Source: Brevibacillus aydinogluensis
GTDB lineage: Bacteria > Bacillota > Bacilli > Brevibacillales > Brevibacillaceae
DNA: 64,000 nt
NCBI RefSeq assembly: GCF_031954365.1
Contig: NZ_JAUSVZ010000006.1
Reading direction: 5' to 3' (one strand)
The position numbers were made by a program, and so were the translations under genes. Below, one piece after another: positions 32,665 to 40,653 of the stretch. Each line of letters starts with the position of its first letter. Positions within the stretch are counted from its first letter, which is position 1. A model generated the notes under the pieces. That model searched no databases and was not told the DNA's origin. It was given only the letters and a program-made list of their open reading frames with translations.

Positions 32665-33288
32665 TTACGCAGTCAGATCCCGCACCAGCGAAACCGCCAT
32701 GTACGCGGCAACGCCCCAGATGAGAAAGGCGGAGGCGACGTTGAGGGCGCGCAGCAGCCGGCCGGACGAGTCAAGTCTGCCCGCCATCCGTCCGGCCAGC
32801 GCCAGTCCGAAAAACCACAGCCAGGAGACGAGAATGCAGGCGGCGGCGAATCCCCACTTCGCCGCTCCGGCATAGCCCAGCGAGCTGGTGCCGATGACGC
32901 CGATCGTGTCCAGGATCGCGTGCGGATTCATCAGCGACACCGATGCGGCGAACATCACCTGGCGTTTCGGCGGGAACTGCTCCGCCTCCTGCGTCTCGGC
33001 AGAGGGGCGGCTTCGCCAGGTGAGGATGCCCATGTAGATGAGAAAGCAGACGCCCCCGGCATAGAGGATGGTTTTCAGCCAGGCAAAGGTGAGCACCGCC
33101 AGCGACACGCCCAGCACGGCCAGCAGGATCAGGAGCGTGTCGCAGACGGCTGCGGTCAGGACGACAGGCAGCGCCCGCCACAGCGTCGGCTGGGCCGCCC
33201 CCTGATTGAAGACAAAGACATTTTGCACGCCGAGCGGCAGGATTAATCCGAATGCGAGCACAAATCCGTGCAACGCGGCTTCCCACAT
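32665..33288 (-). CDS. LysE/ArgO-family amino acid exporter
   Basis: The 207-residue membrane protein has six predicted helices and the LysE-family marks: G-F-V-L-A-F-G-L-I-L-P-L-G-V-Q-N near residues 8-23 and N-P-H-A-I-L-D near 131-137, as in ArgO/LysE, which export basic amino acids. Specificity cannot be set from sequence. ATG 33288 has AAAGGAGGAG 7 bp upstream. A MocR-type regulator with a PLP-binding domain is divergent from it across a 144-bp region with a large inverted repeat, so it is probably the regulated target. Confidence 0.85.
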   Translation of the reverse strand: MWEAALHGFVLAFGLILPLGVQNVFVFNQGAAQPTLWRALPVVLTAAVCDTLLILLAVLGVSLAVLTFAWLKTILYAGGVCFLIYMGILTWRSRPSAETQEAEQFPPKRQVMFAASVSLMNPHAILDTIGVIGTSSLGYAGAAKWGFAAACILVSWLWFFGLALAGRMAGRLDSSGRLLRALNVASAFLIWGVAAYMAVSLVRDLTA

Positions 33289-33358
33289 GCGAAAAGCTCC
33301 TCCTTTTGCGGTGTATCTCATGGCTTCCACAGTAAGACAAATCGGGCCGTCTGTCTCC

Positions 33359-33394
33359 AGCCAATTGGTTTGGCAGCGACCCGACCAATTGGCT
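33359..33394. promoter_or_regulatory. Inverted repeat between exporter and MocR regulator, probable operator
   Basis: AGCCAATTGGT and ACCAATTGGCT are perfect 11-bp inverted arms separated by 14 bp; each arm holds the palindrome CCAATTGG. They bracket the -35 and touch the -10 of the regulator promoter, so MocR autoregulation is likely. Confidence 0.75.
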
Positions 33395-33399
33395 ACAAT
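33370..33399 (+). promoter_or_regulatory. Promoter of the MocR-like regulator
   Basis: TTGGCA and TACAAT are 18 bp apart, embedded in the inverted-repeat operator and 34 bp before ATG 33433. Confidence 0.65.
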
Positions 33400-33432
33400 A
33401 GGGGAAGCATGAAGACCGGAGGAGGGATCACG

Positions 33433-34884
33433 ATGGTGCCGACGATTGACTGGAAGCCGGACAGGGCGTCGGATGTGCCGATCTACGCCCAGATTGTTGC
33501 CTACATCCGGGAAAAAATCGCCACCGGCGACTGGCCGGTCAAAAGCAGACTGCCGACGCAGCGGGCCCTGGCCGAGGCGTTTGGCGTCAACCGGAGCACG
33601 GTGGTGACGGCGCTGGACGAACTGAAGGCGGAAGGGCTGATCGAAGCGGTCGTGGGCAGCGGCACCGTGGTCAGCAACAACACCTGGTCGCTGCTGGCGT
33701 CCGCTCCGCCTCCTGATTGGCTGAGCTACGTCCAAGCGGGCGAACATCCGCCCAATCAGCCGACCATCCAGGCCATCAACCGGCATGAATACGATCCGCA
33801 GATCATTCGGCTGGGCACGGGGGAACTGTCGCCCGACCTGCTGCCGTCTGCCGGCATGGCGGAGATTATGGGACGATTGGGCGGACAGAATGCCCAGCTC
33901 GGCTATACGGAACCCAAAGGGCTGAAGTCACTGCGGCAGGCGATCAGCGCCCACCTGCGGACGCGCGGCATCGATGCGCCGCCGTCGTCCATCCTCGTCG
34001 TGTCCGGTGCACTGCAGGCGCTGCAGCTCATCTCGCTGGGCATTTTGCGCCAAGGCTCGGCCATATTGCTGGAGCGCCCTTCCTATCTGTACTCGCTGCC
34101 GGTGTTTCAGTCGTCGCGCATGCGGCTGACGGGCGTTCCGCTGGACGAGGAAGGGATTCGTCCGGATGCGCTGGCACGGCTGAAACAGGCCCACCACGCC
34201 GCTCTGCTCTACACCATACCGTCCTTTCACAATCCGACCGGCAGCCTGATGTCGGAGAGACGGCGGCAGCAGGTGCTGGCCGTCTGCGAACGGGAGCGGC
34301 TGCCCATCCTGGAGGATGACGTCTACGGCGAACTGTGGCTGGACGAGCCGGGGCCGCCTCCGCTGAAGGCGCTCGACCCCAACGGGCTGGTCCTGTACGT
34401 GGGCAGCCTGTCCAAATCGCTCAGCCCCGGGCTGCGGATTGGCTGGGTTGTCGGGCCGGAACCGGTTGTCGAACGACTGGCCGACGTGAAAATGCAGACC
34501 GATTACGGAGCCAGCGCTCTGTCCCAGCTGGTGGCGGCGGAATGGCTGAGCAGCGGCCTGTACCAACGCCATCTGCAAACGGTGAGGGAGGCTCTTCGAG
34601 CGCGCAGGGCGTGCGCGTGCGAGTCGCTCAGGCGCTGGTTTGCCGATCTGGCGGAATGGCGATATCCGCAGGGCGGCTTTTACATCTGGCTGCGGCTGCG
34701 CCGGGCGGTGTCGATGCGGACTCTCTTTTCGCGGGCGCTGGCCGAGGGCATTCTGCTGAATCCGGGCTACATCTATGACGGCACGGACGACTGCCACCTG
34801 CGCCTCTCGTACGCATACGCCGATGAGCAGCAGATGGAGCGGGCGCTTCACCGCCTGTCCCGATTGATCAGAGAGATGATGTGA
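33433..34884 (+). CDS. MocR-type regulator (GntR HTH fused to aminotransferase domain)
   Basis: The 483-residue protein has a GntR winged helix (about 10-78: Y-A-Q-I-V-A-Y-I-R-E-K-I and L-P-T-Q-R-A-L-A-E-A-F-G-V-N-R-S-T-V) joined to a class I aminotransferase-like domain (about 110-480). PLP motifs are present: Y-T-E-P-K-G near 157, P-S-F-H-N-P-T-G near 263 and the Schiff-base lysine in G-S-L-S-K-S-L-S-P-G near 318. Members such as GabR and PdxR use PLP adducts as effectors. ATG 33433 has GGAGGAGGG 6-7 bp upstream. It is divergent from the LysE-type exporter and probably controls it in response to an amino compound. Confidence 0.88.
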   Translation: MVPTIDWKPDRASDVPIYAQIVAYIREKIATGDWPVKSRLPTQRALAEAFGVNRSTVVTALDELKAEGLIEAVVGSGTVVSNNTWSLLASAPPPDWLSYVQAGEHPPNQPTIQAINRHEYDPQIIRLGTGELSPDLLPSAGMAEIMGRLGGQNAQLGYTEPKGLKSLRQAISAHLRTRGIDAPPSSILVVSGALQALQLISLGILRQGSAILLERPSYLYSLPVFQSSRMRLTGVPLDEEGIRPDALARLKQAHHAALLYTIPSFHNPTGSLMSERRRQQVLAVCERERLPILEDDVYGELWLDEPGPPPLKALDPNGLVLYVGSLSKSLSPGLRIGWVVGPEPVVERLADVKMQTDYGASALSQLVAAEWLSSGLYQRHLQTVREALRARRACACESLRRWFADLAEWRYPQGGFYIWLRLRRAVSMRTLFSRALAEGILLNPGYIYDGTDDCHLRLSYAYADEQQMERALHRLSRLIREMM

Positions 34885-34893
34885 CCGTCGGCA

Positions 34894-34944
34894 GAGCAGC
34901 GAGCGGGCCCCCTCACCCATGGGCTACGGACTTGTCTGCAAACA
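34894..34944 (+). repeat. Pre-hairpin intergenic repeat, copy B
   Basis: Aligns with copies A and C: GAGCGGGCCCC.TCACCCATG, then GGACTTGTCTGCAAACAGA. It lies between the MocR stop and a perfect hairpin. Confidence 0.7.
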
Positions 34945-34974
34945 GAAGGGACATCCCTTGTCGGATGTCCCTTC
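34945..34974 (+). terminator. Hairpin after the MocR gene
   Basis: GAAGGGACATCC pairs perfectly with GGATGTCCCTTC around CTTGTC. No good T-tract follows, so termination efficiency is uncertain. Confidence 0.5.
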
Positions 34975-35013
34975 AGACTGAAGACAAATTTCCCGGTTTG
35001 CAGCGATCGTCTA

Positions 35014-35343
35014 TCAGTGATACGGAAACTGCGTGGAATATCCGCTGAACTGCTGATACGCCTGCTGCAGCTTTTGCTGGTCTTCCGCCTCCAGCTTGTA
35101 CCATCCCTTTTGGAACATCAGATTAAACATCTCGCGGGCGCTGTGGTGCGTCTCCGTCAGGATGTGCAGCAGGTCGTCGTAGAGCTGCTGGTGGCTGGCT
35201 TCCCGTACGGCGACGTTCAGGCTGTCCGTCAGGTACTTGCATGTCGCCAGGCCGTCGTTCAAGAAGTCCCGGTCGTTCATCTGCGGCCCTTTTACCTTGG
35301 GAACACCCGTCTGCGGATTGGCAATCTGGTTTTGGTTTGGCAT
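35014..35343 (-). CDS. CotF-like spore coat protein
   Basis: The 109-residue product matches the CotF/YhcQ-type coat family: M-N-D-R-D-F-L-N-D-G-L-A-T-C-K-Y-L-T-D-S-L-N-V-A, a helical ferritin-like bundle with a conserved A-S-H-x-x-L-Y-D-D-L-L-x-I-x-x-E-T-H segment, and an F-Q-K-G-W-Y-K-L-E-A ending. Such proteins are made in the mother cell late in sporulation. AAAGGAGGG lies 7 bp before ATG. It follows a second coat-like gene by 15 bp on the same strand, so both form an operon. Confidence 0.8.
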   Translation of the reverse strand: MPNQNQIANPQTGVPKVKGPQMNDRDFLNDGLATCKYLTDSLNVAVREASHQQLYDDLLHILTETHHSAREMFNLMFQKGWYKLEAEDQQKLQQAYQQFSGYSTQFPYH

Positions 35344-35358
35344 CTCATATCCCTCCTT

Positions 35359-35676
35359 TTACTGCATCTGCTGTTGTTGCTGCTGTTGCTGCTGTGCCTG
35401 TGTCTGGGGTATGGCAGCCATCGCCTGTGCGTTGTTTACCTGCAGGTGGCTAAGCAGTTTCTGGTAGTGGCGCTGATGCATCTGACCTGCTTTTTCCAGC
35501 GCCTGTTTCACCTGCGGGTCGGTCGCCTGTTGGGCGAAGAAGTGCAGCTTTTTAAACGCCAGCAGTTCCCAGGAAAGGGCGTCCTTCAAATAGCTGGCGT
35601 CTTTGGTCGAAATCACGCGGGGCGGTTGGGGCATCGGCGCCTGCGTTTGCTGAGGAGTGAACATCGTCGTTGACAT
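35359..35676 (-). CDS. CotF-family-like coat protein with Gln-rich tail
   Basis: The 105-residue product has a Pro/Gln-rich start, a two-helix core (about 28-82) with L-K-D-A-L-S-W-E-L-L-A-F-K-K and M-H-Q-R-H-Y-Q-K-L-L-S-H, and a tail of about nine glutamines encoded by a CAG/CAA run. The core resembles the coat-associated ferritin-like family of its neighbour. AAAGGAG lies 9 bp before ATG 35676; an upstream in-frame ATG at 35742 has no site. The Gln-run is made of short triplet repeats and may vary in length. Confidence 0.7.
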   Translation of the reverse strand: MSTTMFTPQQTQAPMPQPPRVISTKDASYLKDALSWELLAFKKLHFFAQQATDPQVKQALEKAGQMHQRHYQKLLSHLQVNNAQAMAAIPQTQAQQQQQQQQQMQ

Positions 35677-35720
35677 GAGGCGATCTCCTTTCAGGTAAAA
35701 TGGGATACACTCCATAGCTT

Positions 35721-35807
35721 GAGCAGCGGGAAGGCGGGTCATGACTTGTATTTGCAGGCAAAATGAAAGCCGGTTTGCCTCGTGTCAAATGACAGTCGGC
35801 AAACCGG
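35721..35807 (+). repeat. Possible degenerate copy D of the pre-hairpin repeat
   Basis: GAGC...GGG...TCATGACTTGTATTTGCAGGCAAA is a weaker match to copies A-C and is again followed by a perfect inverted repeat, CCGGTTTGCC/GGCAAACCGG. It lies between two minus-strand genes. Confidence 0.3.
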
Positions 35808-35848
35808 AGAAGCCGTTGCGTATGTGGGAGTACTTGGGAGGAAATCCA

Positions 35849-36655
35849 TTAAACCAATTGCAAGCGCATAATCCGTATGTCAATGCTGACCGGGGCAAAA
35901 TTGAGACAGTGGCTCGTTTCCTGATGTAGCGCCTCTTGAATCTCCCGGGCCAACGGGGGAATGGACGTCCCATACGGGAGCCGGACATCCAGGGATACCT
36001 GCAGACGGGGCACGTCTTCAAACGTGTAGGTCATGTTCTTCACCTGGCTGACGTACGGAAAGCGGCTGCACGTCACCTGGACGATCTTGCGCAGCACCTG
36101 CGGATGAATCAGGATGCGGCCGCCGGTAAACGGCGGGTGTACCACCGTCGTTTCCCCGATCACTTCCTTTTTGGCGGAAAAAATCTGTTGGGCGGAGGCG
36201 ATCATCCGCTGCCAGAAGTCTTTTTCCACCTCGACGCGGGGAATCGGGATCACGTGCTTTCCCTGGGTCTCCCGAATGTACCGGGCCGCTTCGATCTCAT
36301 GCGCTGGTTTGATCGCTTCGATCGGAATGTAGCGGACAGGGGTGGGCAGGTCCAGCGCTTCCCGTATCCGCTCGATCATTCGCTTCGAGGTGCCGATCAC
36401 CAACAGGCGCTGAGGGCGGAGGGCGGCGAGAGCGCGGCGCACTTCCTCCGCGTGGTCGCGGTAGTGGAAAATGGCCCGCTTGACCGCCTGGATTTTCGTT
36501 TTTTCGTACTTGGCGGAGGTGCCGGCCACCTTGCGGCCCTGGTAAATCAGGATGCCGTCGTCAATGATGGCGCTGATGTCCATCTGGTGGGCCAGCTGCA
36601 GCGCACTCGTGCTTTTTCCCGTCCCGCTCGTACCGTAGAGGGCGTAAATCTCCAT
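35849..36655 (-). CDS. P-loop ATPase fused to Asp23/YloU-like domain, unknown function
   Basis: The 268-residue protein begins with a Walker A loop, G-T-S-G-T-G-K-S-T at residues 8-16, followed by a compact P-loop domain to about residue 160 with E-A-I-K-P-A-H-E-I-E-A and V-E-V-E-K-D-F-W. The C-terminal part (about 170-268) resembles Asp23/YloU alkaline-shock proteins (G-R-I-L-I-H-P-Q-V-L-R-K-I-V then V-S-L-D-V-R-L-P-Y-G). I do not know its role. It is transcribed alone, between coat genes and proC. Start ATG follows GAGGAGC-type site; the C-terminal assignment is by motif likeness only. Confidence 0.65.
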   Translation of the reverse strand: MEIYALYGTSGTGKSTSALQLAHQMDISAIIDDGILIYQGRKVAGTSAKYEKTKIQAVKRAIFHYRDHAEEVRRALAALRPQRLLVIGTSKRMIERIREALDLPTPVRYIPIEAIKPAHEIEAARYIRETQGKHVIPIPRVEVEKDFWQRMIASAQQIFSAKKEVIGETTVVHPPFTGGRILIHPQVLRKIVQVTCSRFPYVSQVKNMTYTFEDVPRLQVSLDVRLPYGTSIPPLAREIQEALHQETSHCLNFAPVSIDIRIMRLQLV

Positions 36656-36717
36656 CGGCTCCTCCTCGTCCGTGTTTTTTCTTTAGTATACACGATCGGG
36701 CGCAGGCGCAAAACGGA

Positions 36718-37560
36718 TCACCGGTACTGGGCGCCAAGCTCGCGGGCCCGTTCAGCGGCGCGCAGCACCGCGGAGGTGACGGCGTGTTGAAAGCGGTACG
36801 AATCCAGGACTTCCAGACCGGCCTGGGTGGTGCCGCCCGGACTGGTTACTTTTTTCCGCAAAAGGGCGGGCTCATCGCTGGAGTGGAGCAGCATCTGCGC
36901 TGCTCCCAGCAGGGTCTGGACGGTGAGCTGCCGGGCCATTTCGCGGGACAGGCCGGCTTTCGCGCCCGCGCCTTCCATCGCTTCTGCCAGGTAGTACACG
37001 TAGGCCGGGCCGCTGCCGGAGAGGCCGGTGATGATGTCCAGCTCGTCTTCAGACACGATGTGGACGGAGCCGATCGCTTCAAACAGGGCAGTGGCGGAGC
37101 CAAGCTGCTGCTCACTCACGGCGTTGTTGGCGGAGAGGCCTGTGACGGACAGCCCGACGGCGGACGACGTGTTCGGCATCGTTCTGACGATCGGGCCATT
37201 GGTGCCCAGCCAGTCGCTGATGCAAGCCGTGGAAACGCCGGCGACGACGGAAATCACCAGTTGATCGGGACGGACGAGTCCGCGCAGGCTGCGGCACGCA
37301 TCCGGAGCGTCTTTGGGCTTCATCGCCAGGATGAGAATATCGGATTGCTCCACCAGAGCGGCTTTGTCCTCACAGGCGTTCACCCCGAACGTCTCTGCCA
37401 GATGCCTGAGCCGCGCCTGGTCGCTGCGGTTGGCGACAAAAATCCGCTCCGGTGCAATGAGTTCGTTTTTCAATATGCCGGCCAGCATGGCCTCGACGAT
37501 CGAACCGGCTCCGAGAAAGCCGAGCCGCGTATCGAAAGAGAGCGTTGAATGTTCACTCAT
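36718..37560 (-). CDS. proC: Pyrroline-5-carboxylate reductase
   Basis: The 280-residue enzyme completes proline synthesis. It has the N-terminal NAD(P) motif G-F-L-G-A-G-S-I-V-E-A-M (about 14-25), M-K-P-K-D near 80, and the family signature S-G-S-G-P-A-Y-V-Y-Y-L-A-E-A-M-E near 168-183 with T-S-P-G-G-T-T near 230. It starts 17 bp after the proA stop with AAGGAG 7-8 bp upstream, and is the last gene of proBAC. The whole operon lies under the T-box leader. Confidence 0.95.
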   Translation of the reverse strand: MSEHSTLSFDTRLGFLGAGSIVEAMLAGILKNELIAPERIFVANRSDQARLRHLAETFGVNACEDKAALVEQSDILILAMKPKDAPDACRSLRGLVRPDQLVISVVAGVSTACISDWLGTNGPIVRTMPNTSSAVGLSVTGLSANNAVSEQQLGSATALFEAIGSVHIVSEDELDIITGLSGSGPAYVYYLAEAMEGAGAKAGLSREMARQLTVQTLLGAAQMLLHSSDEPALLRKKVTSPGGTTQAGLEVLDSYRFQHAVTSAVLRAAERARELGAQYR

Positions 37561-37577
37561 GCTGCATTCTCCTTCCG

Positions 37578-38882
37578 TTAGCGAATCTGTCCGCTGCCGC
37601 GCACGACGTACTTGCTGGACGTAAGCGCGGGCAGGCCCATCGGACCGCGGGCGTGCAGCTTTTGCGTGCTGATGCCGATCTCCGCGCCAAAGCCGAATTC
37701 CCCGCCGTCCGTAAAGCGGGTGGACGCGTTGTGGTAGACGGCGGCCGCATCGACGGCGGCGAGAAACCGTTCCGCTCGCGCGGCGTCCTGCGCCACGATC
37801 GCTTCAGAGTGGCCGGTGCCGTGGCGGGAGATATGGTCCAGTGCGTCGTCCATGCTGTCTACCGTGCGCACGGCCAGGATCAAGCCAAGGTATTCCGCAT
37901 CCCAGTCCGCCGGCGTGGCGGGTACGAGCCGGTCCGCCAGCTCCGGATGGAGCCGCCGCGTCTCCTCGCAGGCGCGCAGTTCGATGCCGGCCTCCATAAG
38001 ACGGGCCAACAGGTCGCGCCGGTGCGCTTCAGGCCAGGCGCGGTGCAGGAGCAGGGTTTCGGCCGCGTTGCAGACGGCAGGGCGGCTCGTTTTGGCGTTG
38101 AGGGTGATCGTTTCCGCCATGGCGTACTCGGCGGTTCGGTCGATGTAGATGTGGCAGTTGCCCACGCCCGTCTCCAGCACCGGGACGGTGGAGGTGCGCA
38201 GTACGCGGCTGATCAGCGAGGCGCCGCCGCGCGGAATGACGACGTCGATCAAGCCGTTGGCCGTGCACAAGAGATCGACCGATTCGTGTGCGTCATAGGG
38301 CAGGTACTGCACGGCCTCTGCCGGCAGCCCGCTGTCCGCCAGAGCGGCGCGGATGCTGTGCGTCAGGGCGAGGTTGCTTTCCCGGGCACTGCGGCTGCCG
38401 CGCAGGACGATCGCATTGCCTGTCTTGAGCGCAATCGCCGCGGCGTCCACGGTGACGTTTGGCCGGGCCTCGTAGACCATGCCGATCACGCCCAGCGGGA
38501 CCCGCACCTGCTGAATCACCAGACCGTTTGACCGGGTCCATTGGGCTGTCACTTCGCCCACCGGATCGTTCAGCGCGACCAGTTGGCCAAGCCCTTCGAC
38601 CAGATCGCGCAGCCGATCCGGCGTCAGGCGCAGCCGGTCCAGATAGGCAGCCGGTTGACCGTCCGCTTCCGCACGGGCCATATCCCGCTCGTTGGCGGCG
38701 AGGATGGCTGCTTCGTCAGCCAGCAGACGTTCGCCGATTGCCTTTAGGGCGCGGTCCTTTTCCGGGCGGGACAGCAAGGCCAGGTGCCGCGACGCCTGTT
38801 TGGCCAGGCGGATCTGTTCGTACACGCGTTCCTTCAGGTTTTGCTCCATGTGTGGTTTTTTCTCAGTTTGGCTCTTCTCCAC
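37578..38882 (-). CDS. proA: Glutamate-5-semialdehyde dehydrogenase (gamma-glutamyl phosphate reductase)
   Basis: The enzyme reduces gamma-glutamyl phosphate to the semialdehyde. It has V-R-V-P-L-G-V-I-G-M-V-Y-E-A-R-P-N-V-T-V, the aldehyde dehydrogenase core with the catalytic cysteine in R-P-A-V-C-N-A-A-E-T-L, and the F-G-F-G-A-E-I-G-I-S-T-Q-K-L-H-A-R-G-P-M-G-L end. I chose GTG 38882 (434 aa), 9 bp after AAAGGAG; ATG 38891 abuts the site and ATG 38849, nearer the usual family length of 415-417, has none. It lies between proB and proC in the T-box-controlled operon. Confidence 0.93.
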   Translation of the reverse strand: MEKSQTEKKPHMEQNLKERVYEQIRLAKQASRHLALLSRPEKDRALKAIGERLLADEAAILAANERDMARAEADGQPAAYLDRLRLTPDRLRDLVEGLGQLVALNDPVGEVTAQWTRSNGLVIQQVRVPLGVIGMVYEARPNVTVDAAAIALKTGNAIVLRGSRSARESNLALTHSIRAALADSGLPAEAVQYLPYDAHESVDLLCTANGLIDVVIPRGGASLISRVLRTSTVPVLETGVGNCHIYIDRTAEYAMAETITLNAKTSRPAVCNAAETLLLHRAWPEAHRRDLLARLMEAGIELRACEETRRLHPELADRLVPATPADWDAEYLGLILAVRTVDSMDDALDHISRHGTGHSEAIVAQDAARAERFLAAVDAAAVYHNASTRFTDGGEFGFGAEIGISTQKLHARGPMGLPALTSSKYVVRGSGQIR

Positions 38883-38923
38883 ATTCCTCATCTCCTTTAA
38901 CGCGAGGGAATCCCCCGCCTGCT

Positions 38924-40051
38924 TCACGTTCTCTCGCTGCCGCCGATTGCCGCAAAGCACGCTGCTTCCGTCCATTGGTCGCGGTGGATGACGATGCCTT
39001 TCGGCGGACTGGCGGCAGAGAGCTTTGCCCGCAGCTCGGCGGCGCTCCAGCGGCTGACGCCGCGACCGATCATTTGGCCGTCGCAGTACACCTCGATCAC
39101 CTCGCCGGAGGCAAACGCGCCATCCACGTCCCGCACGCCGGCCAAAAGCAGGCTGCGCTGGTGTAGCAGCACAGCTTCGGCGGCGCCGTGGTCCACGCTG
39201 ATCCGCCCGCGGACGGGGGAGTGAAGCGCGATCCACTGCTTGCGGGTCGGCAGCGCGTGGCCGGCGGGCGATTCGGGACGGAAGCCGACGTAGGTGCCGC
39301 TGCCGCTGCCATCCAGCACGTCAAGCAGGTCGGACGGCTGCGCCAGGCGGCCGATAAAGCTGGGAACGCCCAACTGCCGGGCAGTCTTGGCGGCAATCAG
39401 CTTGGAGCGCATCCCGCCTGTGCCCAATCGGGAGGCTCCGCCAGCCAGCGCCTCCACTTCGTCGGTGACGGCGGACAGATAGGGAATGCGGACCGCGTCC
39501 GCGTGGGTGCGCGGGTCCTTGTCGTACAGCCCGTCGGTATCCGTCAGGATCAGGTACAGGTCGGCGTGTACCAGACCGGCGACCAGCGCGCCCAGCATGT
39601 CGTTGTCGCCAAAGGTCAGCTCCGCCACGGAGACGGTGTCATTTTCGTTGATGATCGGCAGGACGTTTTTCTCCAGCAGCAGAGACAGCGTCTGAAAGGC
39701 GTGCTGATAGCGTTCGCGGTCGGAAAAGTCGCCCCGGGTCAAGAGGATTTGCGCCACGGTGCAGCCGTATGCGGCGAACAGTTCGGTGTAGGTTTGCATC
39801 AGGAGGCTTTGCCCGATGGCCGCAGCTGCCTGTTTGGCCGCCAGCGTGCGGGGACGCTGTTGGTACCCCAGCTTCCGAAAGCCGCTCGCCACCGCTCCCG
39901 AGGAGACGAGCACGACCTGATGGCCGGCGTCTCTAAGACGGCTGACGGCCGATACGAGCAGGGACATTTTCGCCGGATCGCACCCGCCGCCCGGCGCCGC
40001 CAGCGAACTGCTGCCCACTTTTACCACCAGCCGCATTTTTCCCTTCTTCAT
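38924..40051 (-). CDS. proB: Glutamate 5-kinase with PUA domain
   Basis: The 375-residue kinase phosphorylates glutamate in the first step of proline synthesis and is normally feedback-inhibited by proline. The amino acid kinase domain (about 1-260) shows V-K-V-G-S-S-S-L near the start, V-S-S-G-A-V-A-S-G, I-I-N-E-N-D and D-T-D-G-L-Y; a C-terminal PUA domain (about 280-355) follows. ATG 40051 has GAGGAGGG 7 bp upstream. It is first in proBAC and preceded by a T-box. Confidence 0.95.
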   Translation of the reverse strand: MKKGKMRLVVKVGSSSLAAPGGGCDPAKMSLLVSAVSRLRDAGHQVVLVSSGAVASGFRKLGYQQRPRTLAAKQAAAAIGQSLLMQTYTELFAAYGCTVAQILLTRGDFSDRERYQHAFQTLSLLLEKNVLPIINENDTVSVAELTFGDNDMLGALVAGLVHADLYLILTDTDGLYDKDPRTHADAVRIPYLSAVTDEVEALAGGASRLGTGGMRSKLIAAKTARQLGVPSFIGRLAQPSDLLDVLDGSGSGTYVGFRPESPAGHALPTRKQWIALHSPVRGRISVDHGAAEAVLLHQRSLLLAGVRDVDGAFASGEVIEVYCDGQMIGRGVSRWSAAELRAKLSAASPPKGIVIHRDQWTEAACFAAIGGSERT

Positions 40052-40085
40052 CGTGTAACCCTCCTCATTCCAGCAACAAAAAAGC

Positions 40086-40122
40086 AAAAAACCCTTTCAT
40101 CCCACACATAAGGACGAAAGGG
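40086..40122 (-). terminator. T-box-controlled terminator of proBAC
   Basis: On the minus strand CCCTTTCGTCC pairs with GGATGAAAGGG (one mismatch) and TTTTTT follows. The left arm overlaps the antiterminator side of the T-box, the usual switch layout. Confidence 0.85.
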
Positions 40123-40400
40123 TATCTCTCTTCCGCGGTACCACCTTATTTAACGGTATGCAGGCGTAAAGCACGAGGCGTTGTCCTCGTGTTCAGCCGC
40201 CAAACCGTTCGGCTCTCTTTCTTTGATAACAGGTGAAAGAAACCTGTCCAGGTCATCCCTGGCCGCTCAGGGGTGGGTTCAAACCGGTTCATGGGCGAAA
40301 TCTCTCAGCCGCTGAATCTCGCTCTCTGTACCTGAAGGGCGGTTTTACTGATCCCCGTCATCGCCATAGGCTATACACTTTTGTTCAATCGCGTTTGTTA
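40123..40400 (-). promoter_or_regulatory. T-box riboswitch (tRNA-Pro) upstream of proBAC
   Basis: The minus strand carries the T-box sequence G-G-T-G-G-T-A-C-C-G-C-G-G (40130-40145) and a Stem I with A-G-T-A and G-A-A motifs. In Stem I, GGGG-ATCAGTA-AAACCG faces CGGTTT-GAACCCA-CCCC, giving a specifier loop whose likely codon is CCC (40275-40277), proline. Uncharged tRNA-Pro would therefore permit read-through into proB. The specifier assignment is by alignment to the general T-box layout. Confidence 0.93.
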
Positions 40401-40407
40401 ATTCATA

Positions 40408-40437
40408 ATTATTCGCGTGGGCCTGTGCAAATGTCAA
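40408..40437 (-). promoter_or_regulatory. Promoter of the proBAC leader
   Basis: On the minus strand TTGACA and AATAAT are 18 bp apart, placing the start just upstream of T-box Stem I. The remaining bases to 40653 show no other feature. Confidence 0.75.
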
Positions 40438-40653
40438 GGGGGTTTGCGCACATATTTTTTTCGCATGTCCGGATTACGGCTGCCGCTCCCGACACCGTCT
40501 GACTCGTGATTGCGCTTATGTTTCCCGCGAAAAACAGCGCGCAAACACGGTGCGGCAAAACGATGTGAGCTGGTTGCGAGATAGGGGTTGTTTCCGTGGA
40601 GAAATTATGGCTATCATGGAATGAGGTTGAAAAACAGTTGAGGTGGAATAGGC

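Noticed and set aside
35359..35400. CAG/CAA triplet run considered as a DNA repeat or CRISPR remnant
   Set aside because: It is the in-frame poly-glutamine tail of a coat protein; there are no spacers.
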